The notes under the pieces are model-generated. The model saw only the letters and a program-made list of their open reading frames with translations. It did no database searches and was not told where the DNA came from. Of a DNA stretch of 64,000 nt, positions 23,237 through 33,551 are shown piece by piece. Source of the stretch: Tetraselmis striata. Lineage: Eukaryota > Chlorophyta > Chlorodendrophyceae > Chlorodendrales > Chlorodendraceae. A program made the translations under genes and the position numbers. Each line of letters begins with the position of its first letter. Position 1 is the stretch's first letter. The stretch covers positions 1 through 64,000 of the forward strand of contig VCJN01000039.1 in assembly GCA_006384855.1 (NCBI GenBank), in the 5' to 3' direction.

Positions 23237-24258
23237 GCCGACTTGGCACACCTCCATCGTCTAGCCGAGCGGTCCAACGGGCCTTCCGCCTGTGAGCGCC
23301 ATCGAAGCTCTGCTGCGATTGTTAGTCCCTTCACTCTAAGTTTTGTCCATGTTTGAATGCGAGCCAGGCTGCCATGTAATAAGTAACCCTTTGCACTGCA
23401 AACAATGAAGTGTGCACAGCCATTGTCGTAGAGGCACCGAGACGAGGCAGCCACGATAGCCTGCTGGCGTACTGCCGGCTTTTTCCGGCCGAGTCATTGC
23501 GTTTGTTAATAACCACTACCCCCGATGAAATTTCTTAGATTTACCTCCAGGGCCTACGTTGCACCCTGGGCTAACTAACCGAGCCAGTAGTAGTATAGCG
23601 CAGAAGTATTATCATTATATGCGTCATATGCAGTTATTACGTATGGTACTATGCCACTGCTGCTACCGGTCCAGTTAATATAATTGTGCACCCCCGTGCT
23701 CCTGCAAGCAGCCCGGACTTGACATATGCTTCCTTCTGCTGACGGTATAGGGCGAGGCGTATGCCGTATTAACTGGTGGGAGACGATGGCAATGATGACT
23801 ACTGTATGAGTGTGCTCGAGGCAGCGGACCGGCGATGACGAGCCCGGTTCCGCCCGGCGGAACCAGCAGCAGCAGCAGTGGTGCCGGCAGCCAGCAGTAT
23901 GTGGCTACTGTTGACGCGCGCCCAGCCTGTATATAGGACTTGGAAACGCTAGGATGTAGTACACAGCTATATGTGTTATGATTATACAGTGTATACTAAA
24001 TTCTTCTTAAAATATGGTACTTGTGTTTATAATTTAGAATCGCCCGCGCACTCGCCCCCCCCCCCCCCCCTTGGCCCCTGTTGCCCGTCTCCATGATATC
24101 TCCCCAGGCAAACTGTGCAGCATATTGATGTCCAGACAGGGACATGTCATGGACGTCGCATTACAGCGCGCGCTGCTCCCAGCAATGTGGGCGGCTGCTT
24201 CGGGCGCCCAGGCTAGGGAAAGCCACGTGGGCCGAGGTGGGGCACGGCCATGGGCACG
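23237..24258. other. Intergenic, no recognisable gene
   Basis: This lies between two convergent genes: the F-box gene ends at 23236 and the minus-strand frame ends at 24259. It contains a short CAG run near 23867 and a C run at 24055-24070. Nothing else is supported. Confidence 0.5.
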
Positions 24259-26628
24259 TCAGCTGCCAAAGGGGTGTGCGGTGCTGGCCACGGGATACAC
24301 CGTCCTGCCCAGCGAGGAGCTCTGCGCGATCGTCCCGGGCAAGTGCATGTCGTCCACAGGGATGATGGCCGACTGTCGGCGCGCGCGCCTCGCCCGGGGC
24401 GAGGTTCCCTCGGGGCCTGCCGGGCCGCCTCCCTGCGGCGTCCCGAGCCGCTCCAGGTGCCAGCTGCGGTCCTGCGAGTTGCGCACCAAGCGGCTCCCGC
24501 CTCCAGCATTGCCCTGCGCTGCAGCCTCTGCAGAGGCGCTGTCCTTCTCTGGCTGCGCGGCTGCTGGCTGGCGCACTGGCGGGCTGTGGGCCGGCAGAGA
24601 CCCGCCCCTCTTCGCCGTCACTGTGTGCCCCTCCGCCCTGTCCGGCTGTGCCTCTCTAGCACCCGTGTTGTGAGCCCGCCCAGCCCCCGCCGCATGCCCC
24701 GCTGCCGCACCATCGGCCGCTGTTGCGACGCTGGCCGTCGACTGCTGGCGCGTGAAGGGGTCGTAAGCTGGCGGGGGGTGGCGTGAGGCTGTGCGGGACG
24801 AGGGCGTCCCCAACAGGCCGCCCGAGAGGGGCAAGCTGCGGGGGGAGGGCGAGGCAGGGTTGGGCGGGCTAGCCGGGGGTCGGGGGAGATGCGCCGGGAG
24901 ATGCGGCGGGAGATGCGCCGGGAGATGCGCCGGGCCAAGGTCGAGCCCATCGCGCCCAATCCCCAGGAGCAGGCTGCTAATCGGGAGCTCTGCCGAGGGC
25001 GGGGCGCGGGGGCTCTCCGCTGCGACGCGCTGCCCGACTCGGGGGTCGACGCCAGGGGCAGCACGCACGCCAGTGAGCTCGGTCCCCATAAGCTCCCGCA
25101 GCATCTCGACCATCATCTTGCTGTCCTCATCCTCGTCGACGGTGGGGACGGCAACCGTGGCAGCCGCGACGACAGCGGTGGCGGTGGCGACTCGCGGGTC
25201 GTCGCCGCTGATAAGCTGCGCGATGGCGTGGTGGCCCAGACTGTCGGCACCGTCGCTGCGCCGCGGCCCCCAGGGCCGCTCCTCCTCGCTGCTGGCTGGC
25301 ACGATCGCGACCCCGTCGGCAGAGCCCCTGGGCGTTAGTTCTAGTACCAGGTCGTCCTCTCGATCCTCCCATCGATCGACCCCCGCCGTTTTCTCTGCCG
25401 TTGCAGCCCCGATGTCGCGCTGCTCCGCAAGGAGGGGCTGGCCCCTGTCGTCGACCGCCGACGACGCAGCCGCAGGGCTCGCGCTGCCGTGGGCCAGCGC
25501 CGACTGCGACTGGGCCGGCGGCGCTGCGTCGCCGTCGTCGTCGCCGTCGCCAGCTTGATGGCGCTGCAGCTGCTCCGGCATGGAGTTGCGGTTGTGGCGG
25601 GCGGTGGCCTTTTTCGCGGCGTTGCCGGAGCTCCTGGAGGAACCGTCGGCTCCCTCGCTGGCGCGCATGCTGCCACGCTCGCTGCCGCCTGGACTGGTCG
25701 TGCTGTCCATCAGGGAGCGCGAGCTCGACGCGCGGCTTGCGGCGCGCTTCACCTTAGCCAGAGCCGATGCCGCAGCGACAGACCGCTGGCTGGCGTCGGA
25801 GCCGGGCGCCAGCCCGCTCTCGCTGGCGGCGAACAGCGGCCGCCCGACGTCGGCACAGTTCGTGTTCTCCGCCGAGGTGTGCGGCGCGGGAGCGCCGCTC
25901 CGAGCCACCAGTTCGCGCTTGGATGCGGCGCTGCAAATGGCGCGGCGGATAGCGACCGCGCTGACGGTAGGCTGCTTCTTGCCGCCCGTGTTTGTCGTGG
26001 CCCCAGCAGATCTGGCCGACTTTGGGAGTGAGGTGTGGGACCTGTCCGTCGCCCCTGCCGTCGATGCCGTTGCCGATGCGTTTTCAGCGTCTTTCCGCCG
26101 CATTTCCACCGCAGCTCCGCCTGTCGGTTCGTTTTGCCGTGGTACCTGTAGCGGGTCCATTTCACTGCCGTTGCTGCAGTGAGCTGGCCGCGCCTTGCCT
26201 GAGCTTTGGCCGGCTGTGTGGACACGCGGAACCTTCGCAGATATGGCATCCTCGGAGGATAGCACCGTGACGCTTTCCTTGCTAGAGCTATTGCGCACTG
26301 GCGGGGCGTGCTTCCCGCCGCTGCCGCTGAGAGACGAGACGGAGAGCCGCTCCGGTTTCCTGAAGGACATGCCGCTGGTGTGAAATACGGGGTCAGCTGA
26401 GACCATGGAGGCGCCCGGTTTCAGAGTGGCAGTTCCCGGAGGTGAGGGTGACACCCGGGCCACCCTGGTCCGGGAGAGGCAGGGGAGGAACCGGCCCCAG
26501 CACCCCACGGTAGGATGGGATAACTCCGCGGCAGCGGGTGGTGGGTCGTCGCCAAGGTGGACCCACGAGCCGCCGCTGCCGCCTGCCTCGGGCACGACCA
26601 GCATCTCAGCCATGCTGCAGGTGAACAA
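24259..26628 (-). CDS. Large low-complexity protein, function unknown
   Basis: This is an uninterrupted frame of 789 codons, by far the longest in this GC-rich block. The protein is rich in Ala, Ser, Pro, Gly and Arg, with no recognised domain, signal peptide or membrane segment. It should be largely disordered, with an acidic patch around residues 505-520 (VDEDEDSKMMVEMLRELMG) that may be a short helix. Residues about 565-585 are a His-Leu-Pro-Ala tandem repeat. A second Met six codons in follows a good splice acceptor (CACCTGCAG near 26613), so an upstream exon is possible. Long frames on the other strand here are probably shadows. A host regulatory or scaffold protein is possible, but the function cannot be inferred. 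Confidence 0.45.
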   Translation of the reverse strand: MFTCSMAEMLVVPEAGGSGGSWVHLGDDPPPAAAELSHPTVGCWGRFLPCLSRTRVARVSPSPPGTATLKPGASMVSADPVFHTSGMSFRKPERLSVSSLSGSGGKHAPPVRNSSSKESVTVLSSEDAISAKVPRVHTAGQSSGKARPAHCSNGSEMDPLQVPRQNEPTGGAAVEMRRKDAENASATASTAGATDRSHTSLPKSARSAGATTNTGGKKQPTVSAVAIRRAICSAASKRELVARSGAPAPHTSAENTNCADVGRPLFAASESGLAPGSDASQRSVAAASALAKVKRAASRASSSRSLMDSTTSPGGSERGSMRASEGADGSSRSSGNAAKKATARHNRNSMPEQLQRHQAGDGDDDGDAAPPAQSQSALAHGSASPAAASSAVDDRGQPLLAEQRDIGAATAEKTAGVDRWEDREDDLVLELTPRGSADGVAIVPASSEEERPWGPRRSDGADSLGHHAIAQLISGDDPRVATATAVVAAATVAVPTVDEDEDSKMMVEMLRELMGTELTGVRAAPGVDPRVGQRVAAESPRAPPSAELPISSLLLGIGRDGLDLGPAHLPAHLPPHLPAHLPRPPASPPNPASPSPRSLPLSGGLLGTPSSRTASRHPPPAYDPFTRQQSTASVATAADGAAAGHAAGAGRAHNTGAREAQPDRAEGHTVTAKRGGSLPAHSPPVRQPAAAQPEKDSASAEAAAQGNAGGGSRLVRNSQDRSWHLERLGTPQGGGPAGPEGTSPRARRARRQSAIIPVDDMHLPGTIAQSSSLGRTVYPVASTAHPFGS
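24884..24936. repeat. 12-bp minisatellite inside the 789-codon frame
   Basis: The unit GATGCGCCGGGA repeats about four times with small changes. On the minus strand it encodes His-Leu-Pro-Ala/Pro repeats. Confidence 0.85.
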
Positions 26629-27206
26629 GGAACTCGGCGTCTAAATAGTCTCCCGACACGCCAGCGCCGGCAGCGAACAGCAGGCAATGGGTACAACGCC
26701 GCTCGCGACGCCGCCGCCGCTGCCGGCCACAAAGGTGCTGCGAAGATCGAGATGCAGGGAGTGCCGTAAAATATTGGGCTGTCCTTACGGACGATGTGCG
26801 CGCGCGCTGCCGCCGCGAAATGTGGCCAGTTTGTAACTAGCCCCGAGAAGTGCGTCCACGAGCAGCTCTCCGCACACTACGCGAGATGATTTGCGGGATT
26901 CTCTGTTGAGTATCGACCCGAACGGGACGGGGTTGGGCGGGGGGGGGGGGGAAGGGGGGGGGGGGGGGGGGGGGAATACGTGGGATGAATAGACGCTTCG
27001 CACGGGTGACGGGTGGAACTGCAACATGGCAACATGTGTAAAAGCGGCGGGCGATCTGCGGGCGGGACAGCTACCTTTACCGGTACCAGTACCTCGTAAT
27101 TGTAGGCTGCGGGATGGGGCTTGCCCCAGCTCGAATTACTCGAATGGGCCGACGCCCAAACGGGTACGGCGGACCTTTCGTGGTCAGTGCCGGGAAGTTC
27201 ATGGCA
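26629..27206. other. Intergenic with two poly-G runs
   Basis: G runs lie at about 26939-26952 and 26956-26974, separated by AA. No gene is recognised. Confidence 0.55.
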
Positions 27207-27730
27207 GTTTTGTGTTTTTCCCGCCCCCGAAACAGGACTGGACTGGTTTCAACAGTGAAACCCTTACAGCGTCTCTAAGACGACGGCCGTTTAGGCAGCA
27301 ATCCAGTTACGGAAAGCCCTGGGTAGGCGACGCTCCGTTATAGTCATCAAGCAAATTGCCGAAGCATTCTGCAAAACTAACTAGAGGCTAGTGACGGAAT
27401 TTCCAACTTGGCAGTGTTTTAGACGGTGATCCAACACTGTCCAAAAAAAGGATTTTGTGATTTCCTGATATCGCCTTCTGCTGCTAGCTCATGTAAATAT
27501 TAAGGATTATACCCCCCCCCCCCCCCCTCCCCAAAAATCCGACACTGTCATCTAGGTAGTGGAGCAGAATGCTGCGGCAATTCGCTTCTTGACTATCACA
27601 GAGCGTCACCTACATGCCATGGGTACCCAGGGCTTTCCGTATCTGGATCGCTGCCCAAGCGGCCGTCGTAGAGACGCTGCAAGGAACTCGTGCCAGTCCT
27701 GTCCCGCGGGGGCGGAAAAACAAAAACAAT
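27207..27730. repeat. Foldback element: long imperfect inverted repeat
   Basis: The left arm (about 27207-27385) is the reverse complement, at roughly 75-80% by eye, of the right arm (about 27555-27730). Both share GGAAAGCCCTGGGTA, GCGTCTCTA(A/C)GACG and CAGGACTGG-type blocks. The right arm has about 11 extra bases. The loop is about 170 bp and contains a C run (27512-27527) and a smaller hairpin (TTGGCAGTGTT / AACACTGTCCAA). The RNA or single strand could form a long stem. Confidence 0.7.
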
Positions 27731-27804
27731 TATATGCTAATTATTGGAAGGACGAATCCAAAAAACAAAAACAATTGTATGCTAATTATTGGAAGGACGA
27801 ATCC
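27715..27804. repeat. 45-bp tandem duplication at the edge of the foldback
   Basis: Two near-identical 45-bp units (AAAACAAAAACAATTATATG start) abut at 27759/27760. The period is a multiple of three, so the plus-strand frame at 27559-27891 carries a 15-residue repeat (KQKQLYANYWKDES). Whether that 110-codon frame is real is doubtful. Confidence 0.85.
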
Positions 27805-28112
27805 ACCGCCGCCGGCGGTCCCTCAGAGCAGGTAGTCGCTATACAGGGTAAAAGTACTGCAACTCGTGATTATTTAGACTCTATATTTTAATATTTAATA
27901 TTATATGGCGGGCGCCGGACAGCGGGCACCAGTACTGGTGTGAATTACAAAAAGGGCAGTTCCCTATAATTAGAAAATCAACACAGCAAGCCGCCTACAA
28001 GCGGCCCGCATCCCGCATAAGGCGGGATGGACGAGTGATGCGCACACGGTTCAGAGTCCGGGCCACGCGTGCACGTGTGTGTGTGGGTGATCCTCGGAGG
28101 TGCTGTGCAGCT

Positions 28113-29075
28113 TCAGCAACGGGATGGCAGACGAATCTGCGCCGTCTGATGAGGCAGCGAGCGCGCTCTCGACTCTCGAGCGGCCACCAAGCTCAGGACC
28201 CCGAGGAAATCTCTTGCGAGCAAGGCCTCATGGCGAGCCCGGGTGATGCACCGAGTGCCCCGCGATGATAGGGCACCCCGATCCGCAGCCAAGCATGCGA
28301 TACCACGCACTGTGCGGTGCACCCTCTTGCTCACCTCACCCACTGTGCCGAAGACCATGCCCGTGTACTCCGACATATCCAGGATGTCTCGAAGAGGACC
28401 CTTCTGTCCGGGCTCCGTGTTGTGCCACGCCGCATCCCGCGCAGCCACCGCCCGTTGTATGTCGCCCAACAAGGAGCGCTCAAACCGATCTACATCCGTG
28501 GCCCGGGGCACTGCAGTGTAGTTTCCGTACCGCATAGTCTTGAACTCTAGCAGCGTGGACTTCAAGCTCCGGGGATCGTACCTCCCGGTCACGACGTTGA
28601 ACGCCGGAAGGGAGAGCTCTGCGTCCGGCACTAGGTCCTTGAGTTCATCCCTGGGTACGGTGTTGTCGAGAGGCACTGCCTGCTGGAACAAGTCATCCAC
28701 CTCCTGCCGTCCCGCGACACCTAGGTCGTGAACACAGTGATCGCGGAAGGCATCTGCGATAGCGTCGTGATGTACACGCCAGTGAGCGTCTCCAGGCGCC
28801 GGGAGGTTCATGAGCGCGTCGCCGTATAGGTCAACATTGACGGGGTTGTGCTCCGTCGAGGGCAGAATGATCTGGCTCCCAACCACCGGCGGGGCCAAGC
28901 ACGGGCTAGGCAGAAGGAAGCACCCGGCAGCGACCTCCCGCAGCTCATGCGGAGTCATGGCTGTCATGGAGTCATGGCGCGGTGGGGATGGCCACTGTCC
29001 ACATGCCTGACGCCGCGTCGAGCTGGTTGAACAAGATCCGTTCCCTACATGTGGCAGAGAGAGCGCACACCTCAT
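28113..29075 (-). CDS. Restriction-like endonuclease part of the LINE
   Basis: The frame contains VPDAELSLPAFNV followed about 22 residues later by LLEFKTMRYG, which fits the P-D ... (D/E)-x-K catalytic pattern of PD-(D/E)XK nucleases used by early-branching LINEs for target cleavage. The upstream part (ADAFRDHCVHDLGV, DVDLYGDALMNLP) is conserved in the 36.4-37.0 kb copy only from the catalytic core onward. The first 30 codons are in a different frame from the end of the RT and overlap it by about 100 bp; one frameshift near 28975-29000 would separate RT and nuclease, unless a natural frameshift is used. The C-terminal 100 residues are Arg/Ala-rich. Confidence 0.6.
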   Translation of the reverse strand: MRCALSLPHVGNGSCSTSSTRRQACGQWPSPPRHDSMTAMTPHELREVAAGCFLLPSPCLAPPVVGSQIILPSTEHNPVNVDLYGDALMNLPAPGDAHWRVHHDAIADAFRDHCVHDLGVAGRQEVDDLFQQAVPLDNTVPRDELKDLVPDAELSLPAFNVVTGRYDPRSLKSTLLEFKTMRYGNYTAVPRATDVDRFERSLLGDIQRAVAARDAAWHNTEPGQKGPLRDILDMSEYTGMVFGTVGEVSKRVHRTVRGIACLAADRGALSSRGTRCITRARHEALLARDFLGVLSLVAARESRARSLPHQTAQIRLPSRC

Positions 29076-31149
29076 TTCGAAGCCGAGAGTTGTTGGCCTG
29101 GTCTAGAAATGCCGTCAGCTTCTTTTGCGAGCCCGACGCATCCTCCACTTCCCGCTCCATCTGGCGCGCATCTGCGTCGCCGATATGGCCAGCAGTAGCC
29201 GCTTGGAGGCGGCCCCACGCCTCGCGCATCTCCGCGGCGTAGCTGTCCGACCCATGAGCATCGTTGAGGAAGTGGTCATACTGGCGGGCGGAAGAAGTAG
29301 CGTTGAAGCTGCCTCGGCCAAGTACGGACCCGAGCTGTGGGTCGATCAAACCAGGGGTGGGGGTGTTGGTGCCGGAGTTCCTAGTCAGGAACCTTGGGAG
29401 GATGGCATTCATGCAGCCGATGAAGGCGGCATCACGAACGGTAGCCATGCGGCGGATGCCAGCTCCCTTCAACCGAGTGGGGAGGTGAAGCATGCTGCGC
29501 GCCCGGGCCACTGCATCCTCGCTCAAGGTAGCCACCTCCGCCGCCATGGGGTCGGGGTCGTGCAAAAGCTCCGCCAAGAAATCGGTGACCACCGGATTGG
29601 TGTCGGTGCCGTACGTGGAGGGATCAAAAGAGACCCCTAGCACCCGTTCGACCGCTGCGAGGATGGTGGCATCCACCGCCTCCGCAAAGGCCTCCACCTC
29701 GGACGGAAGACAATTGCGGAGCCAATACCGCGCCTTGTGTTGCATGCAATGCTTGAGCAGGGCCCATGCGTGGTGATGCAAGGCGTGGGTGTACCGACGG
29801 CTGGGCGTGGCAGACAGAAGCTTGCTCAGGCTAGCGTCCACCTCCTCTCGTAGCTCCTCCGCCTTGCCGCGCATGTACGCATGCACATACTCTGGCGATC
29901 CGAGCGGCACGTTGAGGACCGCGATGCCGTGATGGCCATCTACCTCGGGCCACTCGATGTCGGCCGGAGCCTCACGCCGCGCGGCCTCCATGTCTGCGAT
30001 GTACGCCTGCATCTTGTCGAAGCGCACCTCAAGCCCCACGGACGCCTTGATGGACGGGCGGAAGGCATAACGAGCCGGCCAAACGTGCTCCGGAAGGCCC
30101 ACCAAAAATCCATCGTCGGCGTTGAAGCGCGCGGCGCCGTCATTGACCTCCAACGTGGTATCACACTGCTGCACCTCGGGGTGAATCGCGACGCAAAAGG
30201 AAGTCGTGGCCAAAGGTGCGCCCTGTTGCACGCCGTCCTCCGACCGCAGAGGGGCGGACCGGTCGTCCACGACCAAATACGAATCCGTGGAGAGGGAGGC
30301 TAGGAGCGCAGGGATGACAGGGTGTAGTGGAGAGCAATCGATGTGGCGTTGGATGATGGTGCGGCGCCATGCCTCGTTGTAAGCGTTGCGAAGGTCTGTG
30401 TGGATGATGACGGCACGTGGGCCAAGCTTCTCGGCGATGAGCCGGACGCCGTGAATGAGCATAGAGTCGCCCGCGGAAATACCAACGACGAGCTGAGATG
30501 GAGCGAGCACCGACACGTATGCCTCCTTCATGTTGTCCACCACTGCCCGCTCCGCTGCGCGCCGCTCCGCCTCCCCGACTGCCACAGGTCGCACGTCCGG
30601 GGCCCTCCCCTGGCCTAGCTTTTTGACAGGTGCCACGAGCCTAGCAGAGGCGAAGAGCCGGCTGAACCACCCGGGCAGGCGACCTTGGAGGTACATGGAG
30701 GCAACCTCCGACATGGCGCGGACTGCCGCGGGCCCGGACGCCGGGGCGTATTCGACCACTAAGCAGCGGAGATACTCGTTGCGCATGCCTGAGGGCCCCG
30801 CCACCACGTGCTGCTTGAGTTGCTGGTACGACACGCGCATGTCCACCGTTTGGGCGGCCCCGTCCACCGGAATGTCATACGCGGCGTCTGGGATCGGGTG
30901 GCTACGGGACGGGTGCTTGCCGCGCAGCTGGGCGAGGATAGCAGGATCGGACAAGTCGCCCATACCCTTAGAAGATAGTCGGCCCGCCGCTCGGGAGAGC
31001 TCTCCGTCCTCCACCAACGCCACAACGGTGTTCGCGGTGCCCACGAGCAGCGCCGCAAAGAGATCGGCGTCCGTGCGACGCTGGCGGGCATGTCCGGCGT
31101 AGAACGCCTCAGTGCGAGGGTCGTCCCATGAGCGCACGAGTTCGGTCAT
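28972..31149 (-). CDS. LINE-type reverse transcriptase
   Basis: This is a 725-codon frame starting at an ATG at 31149. RT landmarks in order are: VAGPSGMRNEYLRCL (finger motif, about residues 117-131), an APVKKLGQGRAPDVRPVAVG segment, IHTDLRNAYNEAWRR (motif A with its catalytic Asp), VQQGAPLATTSFC (motif B), and FNADDGFLVG (motif C, with Ala-Asp-Asp in place of the usual Tyr-Ala-Asp-Asp). The C-terminal 300 residues form a thumb/connection region with SATPSRRYTHALHHHAWALL and LPTRLKGAGIRRM, common in RTs of protist LINE-like elements. The frame is open throughout, so this copy may be fairly young. Confidence 0.75.
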   Translation of the reverse strand: MTELVRSWDDPRTEAFYAGHARQRRTDADLFAALLVGTANTVVALVEDGELSRAAGRLSSKGMGDLSDPAILAQLRGKHPSRSHPIPDAAYDIPVDGAAQTVDMRVSYQQLKQHVVAGPSGMRNEYLRCLVVEYAPASGPAAVRAMSEVASMYLQGRLPGWFSRLFASARLVAPVKKLGQGRAPDVRPVAVGEAERRAAERAVVDNMKEAYVSVLAPSQLVVGISAGDSMLIHGVRLIAEKLGPRAVIIHTDLRNAYNEAWRRTIIQRHIDCSPLHPVIPALLASLSTDSYLVVDDRSAPLRSEDGVQQGAPLATTSFCVAIHPEVQQCDTTLEVNDGAARFNADDGFLVGLPEHVWPARYAFRPSIKASVGLEVRFDKMQAYIADMEAARREAPADIEWPEVDGHHGIAVLNVPLGSPEYVHAYMRGKAEELREEVDASLSKLLSATPSRRYTHALHHHAWALLKHCMQHKARYWLRNCLPSEVEAFAEAVDATILAAVERVLGVSFDPSTYGTDTNPVVTDFLAELLHDPDPMAAEVATLSEDAVARARSMLHLPTRLKGAGIRRMATVRDAAFIGCMNAILPRFLTRNSGTNTPTPGLIDPQLGSVLGRGSFNATSSARQYDHFLNDAHGSDSYAAEMREAWGRLQAATAGHIGDADARQMEREVEDASGSQKKLTAFLDQANNSRLRNEVCALSATCRERILFNQLDAASGMWTVAIPTAP

Positions 31150-31279
31150 GCGCCTCTCCGCGAAAGCGCGGAAGCGCCAGTACTGGTACCGGTACCCCGG
31201 GTACCGGCGGTACGGATACCAGTACCCGCGGGCCGCGCTGCTTTTATGGGCGGCTTTCTGTATTGTTTTTAGCTGTGTT

Positions 31280-31786
31280 TGTCGGAGGGAGATTATTGAA
31301 GTGATGGCTGAGTGGCACTGTCACTGATGGGAGGAGAGTCGGCGAGAGTCGGCGTACACGCGTCGAATCACGTCGAGTGCCAGCAAGCAAGGTGCAAGCT
31401 GGAAAGGCAAACGGCCGCTGTGAGCCGTGGGCGATGGACGATAGGTAGTCGCTGTCGCCGAGGTGATGGTTGAGTGGCACTGTCACGAGAGAGAAAGGGT
31501 GAGTCGGAATATTTCTGGAAAAAGCAGTTGACTGAATTACAAGGAGCCGAGGCTGAAAATTTATACCAGCCGACTTACCTGTCAATTAGGACCGACACCG
31601 CTTCGTCTAAGAAGGCCAACTGGCAAAGATGCCTAGGTGCCGTGCTTTGGTAACAACTGGGTGCCGTTCTTCTGCCATACGGTCCAAATTAGGCACATGT
31701 ACGGCAGCCAGCTGTTCACTGGAAAAATGCGGATTTCACAGAGAGAAAAAGCGGATTCAGAATACCGGGGTACCCTGGGTCCAACA
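31280..31786 (-). repeat. 3' LTR of the Copia-like element
   Basis: 507 bp, matching 35764-36279 at about 96%, and bounded on the left by the GTGTT target-site duplication. Confidence 0.85.
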
Positions 31787-33551
31787 TACACCCCTCCTAA
31801 TCCTGTGAAATCCCGCGGGCGCAGGACTGATGGCGGCAGGGGCGCAACGCAAGGCTCCTCGGATGACCCCATCAGGAAAGCGCGGAAATGAAGAAAGGTA
31901 GTCAGCGGCAGCGCTTTAGCGAAGAAGTCGGCCAGGTGGGCCAGGGTAGGCGTGTAGTGCGTGTAGATGATGCCGTCTTGGTAGAGTTGGACCGCATACT
32001 GAAACTGGAGGTCAATGTGGCGTTCCGCGCCTGTAATCATACCATGTTGCACCTGAACGATGCATGCGCGGTTGTCCCCGCATACTTGCACCGGGGCAGC
32101 ATTGGGGTGGCTGAGCTTGGCGCAGAAAAACGCGAATAACCGCCAAACATGTGCAGACCGCGCATAGCGCCACGAACTCCGCTGCGGCAGTAGGCATGGC
32201 CACGCTGCCTCCGAACCTGCGCACGGTAGGTGACTGGAGTGTAATGAAACTTGGTATTCAGCGTGCAGGGCAGGCGGCGAGGCTTGCTCTCCGTCATGTG
32301 AAAGGTAGTCAGAATGTTAATGATGCAGGTTTCCCGATGAAGATGGATCACGCCGTCCGGTTCGGAGCCGATGAAGCCGAAGTCACGTAGAAAGGAAGAA
32401 AAGCACAGAAACCATGCCTTGGGTGCCTGCGGCAGATCGTAGAGTGCCTCAACGGGGTTCCAAGCCCGGTCTTTACGGCCACAGCCGGGGGGGAGGTAGT
32501 CATAGTCATCTTCATTGCGGTCAGCGTTGAGGAAAACACAGTCGACGTCGAACTGGTAGAGCTCCCAGGTGAGTTGAACCGCGATAGCAATGGTGGTGCG
32601 CAAGGCGACGAAGTGAACGACTGGGGCATAGGTCTTAGCGTCATTATAGGTCTTGCTGGTGGTGAGTAGATTGCCGCGGACGATCACGCCGGCCTCGCGC
32701 TTGATAATGTTACCATCCTTGTGCTGCGCCGCGAAGGCCCACGCCATCTGTTGGATGACCGCTGACTCGTTGTTGCGTCGAAGCTCAGGGACGTTGACCC
32801 AGACGAAAAGTGCCACCGTGGTGATAGAGTTGATCTCATGGTTCATGGACGTCTTCCAGTCATCGGGGCGAGTGCTGCAGATATCCTCCTGATAGGTGCG
32901 CGGCGCCGTGGACACGCGGACAGTGGGTGCTGGTAGGGCGAGGGCTGTCAGCCGCGCTGAGTGGGTGCGCACAACCGCCGCGATCGCGGATGCCACCAGT
33001 GTTGGGTGGTAGTCGCTGAGGTCGACATAATGGGAAGTTAGTTGTGCCTGTTTCCTAGTGTGAGGAGCCGACAGTGCCGTGGCGTCCCCCTCCTGACGGT
33101 GCGGAGGGTGCTGCTCGTTGTGATGTGGAGATGGGGGCCCCTCCTGCGCCGAAGCAAGCGCTGCTGATGGCAGCATGGGTGGCGGTGCGTGGGGCCCCTC
33201 CTGCTGGCCCGAGGGTTGCAACTCGTCCATAAGGTAGTCAGCGTTGGAGAACTGGAAGGCCGGCATAGGGAGAGGCGGGGTCGTGCGCCCGGTAACCGGG
33301 TTGTAGATGCCGTAGCCACTGAAGGGGCCGGGGTTGGCGAGCTTGATGGCGGCGACGTTGTTGACGCAGTTCCGGATGTCTTGCGGTTGAGCGATAATGG
33401 TCCACAAGAGGGTGCCGCAGTGAGCCGCCGAGCCGCAAGAGGCCGCGCGCACGATGGTGCATGCGCCAAGTGAGGAGAGTACTTCAGGTAAAGCCAGCGC
33501 GTCTGGACAATTCTGCACAATATAGCGCACCGGTGTGGGCTGAGAAGACAA
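31787..33551 (-). CDS. Copia pol region: reverse transcriptase and RNase H remnants
   Basis: The frame at 32037-33551 contains the Copia RT signature (TYAPVVHFVALRTTIAIA, then YQFDVDCVFLNADRNEDDY and EALYDLPQAPKAWF). The adjoining minus-strand region (31787-32091) carries the RNase H end (CGDNRACIVQVQHG, ADFFAKALP). The order RT-RNase H at the 3' end is that of Ty1/copia. A Pro/His-rich linker precedes the RT. The coding is decayed with a few breaks. Confidence 0.7.

Larger units (their letters stand above)
28113..31149 (-). mobile_element. LINE (non-LTR retrotransposon) with RT and C-terminal PD-(D/E)XK-type nuclease
   Basis: The minus strand reads from an RT frame (28972-31149) into a nuclease frame (28113-29075). 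RT followed by a restriction-like endonuclease is the layout of R2/NeSL-type LINEs, which nick the target and prime reverse transcription there. No 5' zinc fingers are seen; the region just upstream (31160-31230) is a GGTACC-rich palindromic stretch, and the Copia LTR begins at 31280. A partial, diverged copy of the nuclease part lies in the opposite orientation at 36366-37050. Confidence 0.7.

Noticed and set aside
23255-23330. tRNA-like string TAGCCGAGCGGTCCAAC after the F-box gene
   Set aside because: It resembles a D-arm, but no matching acceptor stem, anticodon arm or T-arm could be laid out.
24791-26182. Plus-strand frames of 200-255 codons opposite the 789-codon frame
   Set aside because: Shorter shadows in GC-rich DNA, with no better motif content than the minus-strand frame.
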